Of a DNA stretch of 64,000 nt, positions 24,901-38,382 are shown one piece after another. Source of the DNA: Mytilisepta virgata (lineage: Eukaryota > Mollusca > Bivalvia > Mytilida > Mytilidae); contig CM051508.1 of NCBI GenBank assembly GCA_028015205.1, positions 10,124,001 through 10,188,000 of the forward strand. Direction: 5' to 3'. Position numbers and translations under genes: made by a program. The notes below the pieces were generated by a model. That model had not been told where the DNA came from, made no database searches, and was given only the letters and a program-made list of their open reading frames with translations. Positions within the stretch are counted from its first letter, which is position 1. The number at the start of each line of letters is the position of its first letter.

Positions 24901-27900
24901 ACAGAAACTGTTTTAAGCCGAAAACCCGCAAGTCCATTTGCGTCTATAGTACATCCGTAAACTAAAACCCGGATTGCTATTTCGAAAAACTGGAAACCCG
25001 ACCAAATGTTCAAAAAAACGTTTTGTTGAGTTTATCCACAAAACAGCTCTAAAACTCTTACCTGATTCTGTAGGCAATGCCATGTCCGAAGGCACATTGA
25101 AGTATGCTGCACATGAGTGACAACACTCTTCCAATTTTTCCTTGCTGTAGTACGGACAAGCTGTCTTGTTGCATGATGATGGTGGTATTCGGTCTCCATA
25201 GAGACAACCTGAAAAAATATTTAAATACAGAAATGAATCATGGGAAGACATAGAATATTAACTATTTATACCAAGTCTTCACGTGATGAAAGGAAAATCA
25301 CTAAATAAATTTTGTCTGAACTCTTTAAATGCAAGAATAAATAGTTTAAATAAATAACTACATATATGTGTAGCCTTTGTACAATTTTAAAGGGTCTAAG
25401 TGTAACGTCCAGTCATAATTCATGCACAGAATCATTTAATGGTTTATTAACGGCTAATAATACCCGTAGAGGGCGTATGCCCCCTTTGATCGCCAATTAA
25501 ATATTTGTTATCGATATATATGATTTTATTTAGCATAAAATCGCTCGGCCGGCGTTACATTTTTCAATTCTGAAATTTACGACCGCCCCCCCCCCCCCCC
25601 CCCCCCCGCTTTAAAAAATCCTTACACTGAAAATGAGTTAGTTCACCAATAAACAACTTCAATACTGTCAAGCTGACCTCACCTAGATTTGCCTTCATTA
25701 CCGTTTAGAAACCCCGATCCCCACCCCTATCCGCACTTGAACAAACCAATAATTGAATTTTCGCCGCTGTTAATGACCTAAGTGGAATAACGTATGAATG
25801 GCGAGTATAAATTGGGAATGGTTCCAATAAGCTTTAGAATGTGTAATGATTTTTCTTCCGGAGAATTTCACATGATTCACCGTAACAGTTTTATTCTCTA
25901 AGATGGATGGATTATATTCTTATCATGACGAGAACATGTCGCACGGAACCCTGCTTTATACTAGCCTGACACGCTCAGCCGGACTTCTAACGAGGTAACA
26001 GTCGTCAGGAAGACATGTAACCAAACAAATTTTTGATTTTAAAATTATCTTTCTATCATAAACAATTTTAACGCAGAAATTCACTTATCTGCTCATAGAC
26101 TTCTTATTGAAATTGGGCGCTATAACAAAGCACTGCGCCATGAAGAATGTGTAAAAATTGCTCTATAACGAAGTTGAAGATGAGATACATTTTATTATAA
26201 AGTGCAGCAAGTATAATTACGAGAGAAAAATATTATATCAGATTGCATCATCAAAGGTGGAACATTTTACTTTATCTGATTGGCATTTTTTTTTTATTCT
26301 AAACTGCGAGGATCAAGAAATTTTATACTCTGTTGGTAGATTAATGCATAATAATATGCCCTAATTCCCACACCATCATATCGATCTTACATTGTTTGGT
26401 TAAATTCTTCGTGTTGCATATGTAATGTCTGGTATTGACATAATCAGTTTATTTTAAATTCTATCAATCAATGTTTTTTCCTTCTTTTATGTCATGTATC
26501 TGCACATATTGATTGCCCTTGAGAGCCCTTTGATTGGAAACAAACATGTTATGTTATAACCATGCACACCCGGACACATTATACTGAATCCATGCCGACC
26601 AGCTATTGCTCTTATTCCTAGATGCTTTGTGCTTGGCAGAGAAGCAGCAGATACTAATTTTACTGTTTTGGATTTGACCATGACAGAGATCGAACCCGCG
26701 AACTTCCGCATTTAAGGCAAACACACTACCACGAGACTACGGAGGTTATGTCACAATTGAGCTACTAATGATTAAAAAGTCTGCACACAGATATTAAGGA
26801 TGCTCGCTGGTCATGTTTTGGTCTTTTTGTCAGATTTTCGGAATCCTCGGGTTTTATCCATTTCTTAAACATGAAATTTTTTGCCCATGAACCCTTACGT
26901 TTTCTTTTATAATTCAATCATATATACCTTAAAATGGTATTTGACAAAATTTTATGAAATCCTTTTTATTTTTTCATACATCTTTGAGAGACCGAAGTTG
27001 TCAATGCAAAGACTATGAAAAATCCAGAGACATCCCATTTCCTACAAATTTTCAAGACCTTATAGATCTAAAATGAGCACATGAACCTATATTTTTTTCT
27101 TGCTTATTTGTTTACTATTCATATGTTCTCTCTAACTAAAACACCTATTTCAAATCCTATTTATTTCCTAAATGTGACAGATATTGTTATGTAGTTTTAT
27201 TTTAACGCTGAATAAAAATCAGTGAGAAAGCTTAGAAAAAATTTGAATCCCGCTTAAACAATCTGCTAAATGGAGAGCTGTCTGCTTTAGACATTCCAAA
27301 GCAAGCAGAATAAAAGGCTTGCAGCACAGAGTTGGTTACATGAAGTTTCTAAATAATATAGTGATTTCGAATAGAATTTGAAGATTCATTTTAAAGATCA
27401 ACCATGTTAAACCTTTGAAAATGTGTGTCATCGTCGAAAAATCCAAGGAAGTCGTGGTAGTTTGAAATCTAAATCGTTTAGTTGTAATCTGATCTAAAAA
27501 GGAATTCAAATAAAAAATCTTGGTTGCATATAGATACATAATCCATTGAAAACCAAAAAGAATATTATGTAATAAGAGAGCAAGGAAAGATAAAGAAAAG
27601 GTTCGAAAACCCATAAAACCGGTTTAATGCGACATTTTGCTGTGAATATCAAGTTTTGACTTTCCTGACTCTATGTCATGTTTATATTTTTTTAATTCTT
27701 TTTTCTCAAAGAATAGATAAAAGAAATGGGGAATGTGTCAAAGAGACAATGACCCGACCAAAGAGCAGCAAAGAGCTCAAGGCTACCAATGGGTTGAAAA
27801 GTTCTGATAGACAAACACTAACCACTTTTCATGGGCTCAATCATTTTGAATAAGTTAGTTTTGAAAAAAAAATACTGAAGAGTAATAACTTAAAAATTCT

Positions 27901-30900
27901 AACACCGTAAAAGCACTTTTATCCCCACAACATTATTTGTACCAAAAAGTCAATATACTAACCAGTTACTCCTGAAGACACCTTTGCACATGAAGCACAA
28001 CATCGTAAAGCAATCCGTTCTCTATAACATTCAGTTTTTTCAGCAGACACAACCTGATCACATGTCCGACCCCATTCAACCTCACCAATGAAGTTACCAT
28101 GGGCACATTTATCTGAAGTTCAAATTATAGGTATGTAATATTTACGAGCAAAAAAAATCAGCTGCAAAATATCATCCCGCTAGATTTAGTTTATAATTTT
28201 ATTGGTGGAGATTGGCTCCTTTGTTCTTGCAGGGGTGATCTGAGAATGTTCAACCCTGCCAGATCAACCTCAAAAAAAAGTTCTTTGTTACGTTTAACGT
28301 TGGCAGGAACAATTTACTCACGATTAAAACTTGGAAAATTTATGTAGAAACATAAATTACATTTAAAAATTAACATTAAAATTTTTGAAAGAATCTACTG
28401 AGATTCGAACCTGGGACCCTTACTTAGTATGTTGACCAGACGCCTTAACCACTAGACTACAGAAGCTCACACCGAGGAAGTGTTAATTTTACCTATATGA
28501 ACATTACCTTATTGGTTTCAATGGGGTATATAATAAATAATTTATATAAAAGTAAATCTATAACGTATAATAGTACTGACATCTTTACTTAAAGTTTATT
28601 ATTATTTACCCCGAATGGGCTGGGATGTAAAATAGCAGACTAATTCATGTATTTCTTTCTTTCTTTATTTATTCAAACTCAAATCAGGATCAAAGCAAAG
28701 CAATCATACAAATACAACGACTGTAATGTAATAAGTAAACAATAACACAATCACATGCTCACATACTCACAAACTCACATACTCAACAATGCTGAAAGCT
28801 TTCCCTCCTCAATTCTACTAATATGACTGTCTGATGAAGACTGCAATTGCTTTAAATTGTGTGGATGTTGATGGAATAATGAGAAAGTAATTACATTTTG
28901 GTCACTGAAAGAGTCAAGTTTTTTTGAGTTTAATAAAAAGCTTGATGGAGTTTATCATAATACTTACCTGGTGTAGCTGCAGCTCTGTCTGAGTAGGAAC
29001 AAACACCGTTCAAACACCACTGTAAAATAATAGACGTTTTGTTCATTTTAAGTTTTTAGATATCCTCAAAAGCATGTACGTCAAACTAGGCATTTTTACA
29101 TAGCAAAGCTGTATTTATTGAAGGGCATCGTAAAAATATTATAATATAACTTTATTGTCATGAAACATATTAATAATACATAATGTTTGTGGCAAACACA
29201 ATACAAACACATACAAGTGTGGACCCTAAAAGATGTCTCGCCTGTCCGCGCTTGACCCAGAATAACATGCACTATCAAAGACCATGCTATCATTTGCCTA
29301 CCATTATGGTACATTTGAAACAGACATGCGAAAGCTGTTATGTGATTACTTGAGCAATTAATTAATTGAGGTCAAGGACAAAAGCCATATGTCAGAAACT
29401 GACCTCATCAAAAAATTTAATAAACAAGATCTTTGGTTTTATGATCAACAAAATACTTTTTCTCAAATAGATTATATACATAATCATGTAAGTTTTGTAT
29501 CAATTATCTTAGGTATGCCATTCGAAGAGAAAAAACTAGATGGAACTTTATACACAAAGTTATACTTCTCCCCCCCCCCCTTCCTGTTTGTCTATCCCCT
29601 AATTAAAACATTAGTGATCAATCTGAAAATATGAGGTGGGCAAGTTCTTATATATATGGCGAGTCTAGATATTGCAGTTGCTGAAAAATGGACTGTAAAA
29701 GAAAAAAATTGACAAAGTCACTGAACCATGAAATTGAGGTCAAGGGCACATGAAAGGTGTCAGACTGGCATGTACCCATACAGATCTTGCTATAAGCCAT
29801 GTATGATGAGTCTATTCATTGTAGTTGCTGTAAAATAGACTTTAAAGAAAAAAATTGACAAAGTCACTGAACCATGAAATTGAGGTCAAGGACACATGAC
29901 AGGTGTCAGACTGGCATGTACCCATATAGATCTAGCTATAGACCATATCTGATGAATCTAGTCATTGCACTTGCTGAAATATAAACTTTTGAGGAAAAAA
30001 TTGACAAAGTCACTGAACCATGAAATTGAGGTCAAGGGCACATGAAAGGTGTCAGACTGGCATGTACCCATACAGATCTTGCTATAAGCCATGTATGATG
30101 AGTCTATTCATTGTAGTTGCAGAAAAATGGACTTTAGAAGAAAAAATTGACAAAGTCACTGAGCTGTGAAATTGAGGTCAAGGACACATGACAGGTGTCA
30201 GACTCCCATGTACCCATATAGATCTTACTATATACCAAATATGATGACTCTTAACATTACAGTTACTAAGAAAGGGACTTGAATGTAAAACTATGTCGCA
30301 GATTTTCGAAGTTCACTGAACCGTGCAATTGAGGTCAAGGACAAATGACAGGTGTCAGACTGGCATGTACCCATATAGATCTCACTGTAGACCAAATATA
30401 ATAACTCTAGGTATTATAGTTTCTGAGAAAAGGATTTGAATGTAAAACTATGTCGCAATGTTTATGTGGGTATTGAACCATGAAAAAAAGGTCAAGGTCA
30501 TCTAAAAATGTGCTGCTGAAAAGGTCATCACTTCATGCACCTGTGGACCAAAGATGAACATTGTAAGTATTATACTTTAAAAGTTATTAAGGTTTTACAA
30601 AAAGTTAACGCCGTCGCCGTCGCCGTCGCCTTCGCCGTCGCCGCCGGATTGCTATACCTATGTCTCGCTTCCAGCGACTTTCGTCGCAGGCGAGACAAAA
30701 AGTACAAACTGTATTCAAATTTTGTACAAAGCTTGCAAAATAAACGTCCGTTTTAAAGGGCATTTTTCTCGTTCCATGTATGCCCTTTACGTACAGGTTT
30801 GACTAAATACCAAAGCTGTAAATGTCAGATAGGAAAGAAAGTCCACAAAAATCAAAATCCAAAGACATAAACACAATGAACAAGCTACAAACACAGATTC

Positions 30901-33900
30901 ATAAAAAAAAAACCATAATACAGAGTCGAATCACTACTGACGTGCGTCATACTTTTACAGTTCTAGGCACCTGTGACGGATCACGGGAGCTCAAACCACA
31001 GAACTGCCTAGCGCGTCCCCACGTGGTGAATAAGGGAGACCCACTCGTTGGGGTGTTGTCAGGTCATACGGAAAGCCTGACCACGGACCATAGTGGATAA
31101 AGTGTTTGGAGAATGCCACGCTCCCTGTACGCTAAAGACCCCTTCTACCCAACAATCCTTCTTTTACAGTGGCAGTAAAAATTAGTTCTCCTTTGTGGCC
31201 CCTCCCACCTATGCTTGAATTGTTTGATATATTGAACTGGGTCTCGTCCTGAAGAAGCATGAAATATTTGCCACTGGACGTTAAGCACAATCGATCAATA
31301 AATCAATCAATACTTTTACATTTTTACTTTGGTTTCTGCTAGGACTCTGCAAATAAGAGAATTTTTACCATCCGTTGTTCTCAGTTTCCATAAGACTTAA
31401 AGCTATGTAATATTTATCTTAGGATGTAGTAGGTTTTTCTATATTGATCTAAACAGTTTTATTTTATTTCTTGAGAAAAAAGGCATAAATGTTTGGTTGG
31501 GTGGTTGTTTTATGACACAATCCCCATTTTACATTCTTACTATTATATTAAATGACGGTCTTGTCTGGGCCAAAAAGCAAGCGTGAACAAGCCTGATTTG
31601 TTCTGCTATAAAACTCGGATTAAAATGCATCGAAGGAAATACACGAGCAAAATGAAATAAAAATTTTTTACCGGTAAGTTCATCTGTATTTGGCTCTATT
31701 GAAATGCTCAATTTTCATAAAGACTGAGTAAAAGATGTCAGATTTTCAGATTACACAAAATTTGCTTTGTTCTATGTGGTCGGAATATCTTTGGACAATT
31801 TCAGAAATACAAGGTAAAAGGTGTTGGAGGTTCAGATTAACCAAACAAGGTACCCTTAAAACCTGGTGTGCCTAAAAATGACTTAGTTCAACAAATGATA
31901 ACTTTGACATTTTTTTTTCAAATCATCCCAAACGGGAGGTGGAAATCTTCAAAGAATGTCAGAATAAGTGTGTAAAATTTCGGAAATGCAGGGTACATGT
32001 TGTTAAGAGTTTTGGATTACACAAAATAGGTACCATATTCTGTCACGGACAGAAGGACGTGACAGGTGGTCTAAAGGACAGACAGACGTGACAGACGACC
32101 TAAAGGACAGACGGACGTGAAAGACGGCCTGGCGGACAGACGGAGTGATCCAACTCTTAGACCTGCTTCCGCCTTCAGCGACGCAAGTAAAAAATACTTA
32201 CATGTTTGCTGGCACATAATGTACCATCTCCTGGCACCATACCCTGACACGCCCCCTTTGATGTTGGGATTCGACACCACATCAATCCACACATTTTTCT
32301 AAAATCTCCTTCGTAATGTTCCTTTTAAAAGATGATGATTAAAATAACATTTTTTTTTACTTCGTTTTCAAATGAAATATAAACATATAACTGTTTGAAG
32401 CACAACCTATGGTACATTGCAAAACTAATTAACGCAGATCAGCTTAATGAGGAACCTGAGTGAGTTATCTTTTCCTAACCAATGTAGGTAAGGGATTTAA
32501 TTAAATGCTCTCCCTTTTTTCCTCATTCTATGCACTCAGCTTATACAATTATCAATGTCATAATTTCAGAAATAGCAAAAATAGCTGAAAAATGGCAACC
32601 CGTGTGCCGAAGTTAAATTTTATTGGTGGAGATCGGTGTTTACCATTAAAGGTTTGTATTAGAATGTGTTGTATACTATTTTCCGTCCAACTACAGCGTA
32701 CATGTAATATCTTCTCCTAGTAGGTGAGTAACCAAATCTTGCCAAAAGCGTGGATAGTAAGCCGCACTTGCCATATTCAACAAGGTTTTTATGGTAATCT
32801 TAAATGGCGCCAAATAAATTTAGTAAGTCACTCTTGTGACTTTTTGTAAGAATTTTTCCACATCCATAAGTAGTTCAAAGCACAATTCATTAAAAAGAGT
32901 AAAAAACATATGAAAACGTTATTTGCTTCACCTATTCTGAAAATACATTCGGGTTTAATAATCATATATCTATCTTGACAAAAACTCACTCTGCACATTA
33001 GAGACCCATTTCCAAACACTCTTAAACACTGTTCATCGGCTGAATAAATTTCTCCTGGAAGTTTACCAGCATATGGAGCTAAGGCATTGGGGTTATATCC
33101 AGGACCAAAAGAGGTCAAACAGTTTTTGCCTCGTCTGAAATAAGGAATAGAAAGATTATACCAAGAGAATAAATACCAGTGTTTACCCAACATGCTATAT
33201 AATCTTAGACACCCTAAGTTTATATAGCATGTTGGGTAAACACTGGTTAGGAAGAAAAATAGATTTTTCTAGAAATTTTATTTGGATTCTGATTTTAATT
33301 GTGCTCAATGGAAAAAATCATCGTTATGATAAAAACGTATTTAGTCTTCTAAACAAATCTAAATATTAGTAAAAATCTTCTCACATATTATTGGTATATC
33401 CTACCATTTATACTGGTATGGTGGTATAAATTGAGATTTCATGCATGTGACATACCATAGGGTAGTTTTGCCTTATGGTGGCAAACATCGAACTTCTTAA
33501 TGATATAAAATGATCTTTTATGGCTGATTTCTATTTAGTACGAAACTGTGAAATGTATTCAATTATGAAATGGCTATGGTGCTTAATTTAAAGGGTATGA
33601 AATGTTTATGGTGCTTAATTTAAAGGGTATGAAATGGTTATAGTGCTTAATTTAAAGGGTATGAAATGATAATAGTGCTTAATTTAAAGGGTATGAAATG
33701 ATAATGGTGCTTAATTTAAAGGGTATGAAATGGTTATGGTGGTTAATTTAAAGGGTATAAAATGATTATGGTCCGAAATTACTACCCCCCCCCCCTAGCA
33801 TTTTACAAGTACTTACGCATCAAGTTGCTGAATAGTATGTTGGAAATAGTTAACTGAGCATGACGAAAATCTCCAAGGATTTGAACTTCCCAGTTTAGGA

Positions 33901-36900
33901 TTACTTGATGCTGCCATAATGTAGAAAGCATCCTTTCTACAGCCATTTTTATCTCCGTCATGTTGAGCTCCTAGACTGAATAATGTAAATTATAAGGTTA
34001 ACAATGCATCATTTCAGGCGGAAATAATCATTAACAAGACTGATTACAGTCCCCGTCATATGTTTGTCAGGGCAAAGTTATTATTACCCTATTTATGTGG
34101 TTTAGATGCCCCAAATAGGAGGTGCGTGTCTTCAGTATGTCTATAAACACTATGCAAAGTTCGAAAAATATGGGTTCAATAAATTACACAAAGTATGCAC
34201 CGTTCATAGCATGTATTGCTGAAAAATGGCTAAGTTACAGATTACAAAAAGTATGTACCCCTAACCGTGACGGGCGGACGGACGGACGGAGTCGAGCGGC
34301 TACTAGACATGATTTCACAGTTGGTGACGCAGGTAAAAATAATCAGTTGTTATTACATGTAATCGTGAGTGTATCAGTCATTGTTTTGACCATATGGTCT
34401 GATTGATTATTTTTTACCTTCTACGAATCAAGCGTGAGTGGACATGCTGAAGGTTATTTTAAAATGCTCACTGTATGCATGAATTTTTTTTTTTAAAAAT
34501 TGTTTTTTCAACATATTAGATAATTGTTTTTGTTTCTCAATATTTTAGACCTTATGCACAACTAATGGGTTGGAAATCGACAAAATGTGCACATCTTGTG
34601 CATCAAAATTGGTATCATAGAATTTCTTTTTCAGTATATACATATATGAGTATACTTTAATGCAACCAGCATTAGGGGCACGTTTCAACGGGTTTTATCA
34701 GTAATGTTGACAAACAAGAGCACGGTGTTGCGACTAAATTTTTATTTTTGTTTAAACCAAATAATTTTCCAATTGTCACAGGTCATGCATTTTTTTTCAC
34801 ACCTAAAATGAACCTGTCTTTTTATCTTGCCAAAATTATGATCCTGTCTTTTTATTTCATATTTGATCCTACTCCCCCCCCCCTCCCATAAAAATCAAAT
34901 GATTGCTCCCTTATGAAGAACAGAACTTTCTGCAAAAATATTTTAAATAAATAAAATTTAGGTCAAATATATCTAGTATACAATAACAGGGCAAAACGTT
35001 TTACCTATGGCCAAGTTCGTGAGCAGCAACAGTGAACATAATGTAATCATCACTTTCCTCCATTATGGACAGACTATCTGGAGCACATACAGCTCCAACG
35101 TAAGCATACCCTGAAAAAGTATCAAGTAGTGTAATCCTATAGGCACAGTTTAGAATGGTGTAATCCTATAGGCATAGTTAGGATTGGTGTAATCCTATAG
35201 GCACTTGTCATATCTCTAAACAAGGGCAAGGAGTGTAATCCTATAGGCAATTGTCGTATCTCTAAACAAGGACAAGGAGTGTAATCCTGAAGGCACTTGT
35301 CGTATCTCTATAAAACAAGGACAAGGAGTGTAATCCTAAAGGCACCAGTCGTACCTCTATAAACAAGGACAAGGGTGTAATCCTATAGGCATTTGTAGTA
35401 CCTACAGACAAGGACAAGGAGTGTAATCCTATAGGCACTTGTCGTACCTCCAAACAAGGGTAAGGAGTGTAATCCTATAGGCACTTGCCATACCTCTTAA
35501 CCAGAGCAATGATAAACATTAGTCAGTTTTCTTACATAAACAAATTACATTGAAGAGATGATTAAATAATCGCCCTCCTCTAGGACTGAGGGAAATAATT
35601 ACAAATATCTCACAAATCTTCAGTGCACATCTCTGTGACCTTGAAATGAAGAACAGCAATAAAATCGGTTTTCCCTTGATTAGACTTTAGTTAACAAGTT
35701 TATTACCACCCTCCATTAGCTGTGCAAGGGGAGAGAACACCTCTAGGCTAGGTTGGTAGAGTGATGAACCAAAAGAGTCCAGGTTTTGAACCCCAGTTGG
35801 TGGGAAAGTAATTTTAGGAGACAAATCATGCTCTAATGTTACAGTTATACATTGGGATATTTCTTTTTGACAAGGACTCGACGCTATCCTTTCTTCTTTA
35901 TTATTTATTATCGAGTTACACATAAAAACAGATGAGAACATGAATTATATTTTAAAGAATAGTTAAAAAAAACAAACAAACAAACAAAATTAACAGATAA
36001 TCATGCCAAAAGGTTTTGTTACCTTCTAAATTTGCAGACTGTCCACTTGATAGACTGTATCTGTAAAAACAATATAATTATTATCCAAGCATACAGAGAT
36101 TCACATAGTATTAAACATTTAATTAAATGTCAAGAACCTTACAAATGGTATGAACAAATGGCTGGTAATTTGATTTTTTTTTACAATACTGAGGCAATAA
36201 GAAAAGTTGAGCACTTTTTATAATTATTATGTCAAATTTAATCAGAAACATCTTATACTATCAATATAGACTAAAAATAAAATAAAATATAATTATATTT
36301 AAAAAGCATGTAAAATGTAAATGATCAGTTATATTTCTATCGTGTGCCTAAGCATTTTTTTCTCACTGATACTGGGTTATAAAATTTGGAAATGACTTTA
36401 GGTCACTACTAAAATCCAGACTGAGTACAAAACTATTTCACTTCCTTATAAAGTTTTTAGAATGGAGTAAGAACGGTTTAAGGTTATTTATTCTTACCTA
36501 GTAAGTAACATCGCGTGATCATTTGATGGAAGGTCTGTCTGCTTTTTAGCCCAATCACTGAACTTGTTTAAAGCATTGTGTGCATCCACCCGATCCTGTA
36601 CTTTGAGACTTTCTGTCCATGTAGAGGTAGCCTGTGTCTTTATATCAGAAAAATTATATTATAACATAAGAATATTACAATATTATATTTTGAATTTTTC
36701 GGCTTTCGCCATGTTTGGCCTTGACCACTACTGATAAAAGGTAATTTAGTGACCTTTGCTCGTACGCTGCATCAAAATTGCAAAACTTGCGAAGAATCCC
36801 TACTATAAATAAACAAACAAACAATCAGTGATACGATTTTGAAAATCGTGCCCGAATTTTGACGACTAGTGTCTTTACGTTTGTGCTCAAGACCGAAAAT

Positions 36901-38351
36901 TTGGGAAATGCACCATAATAACTACGGTGACTTAAGAGGAATGGATAAAAAACATGATTTTAGCGGGGAAAAAATGTCACCATGAGCGATAAATTTTGAT
37001 TTCTGACTGATTAAATTTTCTCTGGTATAGCCCAATGGCACCCTTTATCACCGCACTTTCAAATTCTGTTTCATGGTTATAACTTTTTAAGACACATGCC
37101 ATCATATGTCCATTCATTTCTAGCCTGTTATGTGTTTCAGAGATCAAAATAATAATAATCGACTTTATGCCCTGGATTGTTTCCTTCTACACATCACAAC
37201 AGACTATAGATTTTACAAATAGCAAAGACATTTGTAAATGTGAAAAAAATAATGGCAAGCGAGTTGAACTGACTTCTTTGGAGAAAATTAAATAATATTT
37301 GAATAATTTAATAACTGAAGAGAGAATTTAAATGAAGGTTTTTTAAGTTATAACATATGCATATATATATATATATATTCCATGTCGATTCAATGTTAAT
37401 ATAAATAAAAACTATAAATCGTAATTCCGGACGTTTCAACCGGTCGCCGGCTTTCCTCAGCGGAATTTAATAAAATTGTAACGTAATTCATACTCTCTAT
37501 TGTTACTCAAAACGTCATCTATTGCTACATGTACGCATCTATGTTACCAAGAGTTACTCTCATAATAAAAATCTACTTGGAACCGAGTTAGTGAAATACG
37601 AATTTATGAAAGAAAACTAGTTATCTCGCGTTGACCGAAAATAATCTATTTCAGTTTATTTCAATTAACTAACAGCGTGAAAAGTTCTTTAGTTTTAACT
37701 CCGTTTGGTTCACTTTGACCAAAATTTGTCTAATCTACTTTATATTTGATCAATAATTATTTAAGGATTGACCGTAATTTTTTTTGGTCTATGAAGAAAT
37801 AATCTCAGTCTCATGTGCATTGAGGTTATTTCGAATAGACTGAAAACAAAATTACAGTCAATCCTTATTAATTCCAACGGATGTTTTGACGTCTAAAACG
37901 CCGGGATTCCCTTTTTTATGACGTTATTGTGAAAGCGAAAATTTAGTCTATGATATGATAGACGAAAACATTTCACCAATCAAATGATGCGTTATATCCA
38001 ATATTAAATTATATAATAATCTCTTTTTATTTATCATTAAACATATACAGTTTGTGACATGAAAATATGGAAAACAATAAAATACTCGTGAACTATACAA
38101 AATGCGATAGGCACTGTCTCCACAACACCAGTCCCATGTAAAAACAGGCAATAAATTAGACCAAAGCCAACTCCCCCCGAGGATACTCCCAATTATATTG
38201 GTAGTATGACCCTTGCTGCTGTAAAGGGTTAGATTTTCAGAGTCTTACTGTATAGAACAGGGTCTGGTCTTTTTTTAATTTCCTGTCGTGAACAAGGTCC
38301 GTTTTTGCAATGATAATCGGCACAAATACAACAAAATTATGGTCATGTACC

Positions 38352-38382
<31 letters not shown>

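Noticed and set aside
32202..32302. Acceptor TTTTAG at 32303 for exon 13.
   Set aside because: It shifts the frame and loses CGLMWC and the later cysteines; the acceptor at 32322 keeps the frame and adds EHYEGDFR.
36032..36223. Plus-strand 63-codon ORF.
   Set aside because: It overlaps exon 9 on the other strand and has no motif; the spliced minus-strand exon is better supported.
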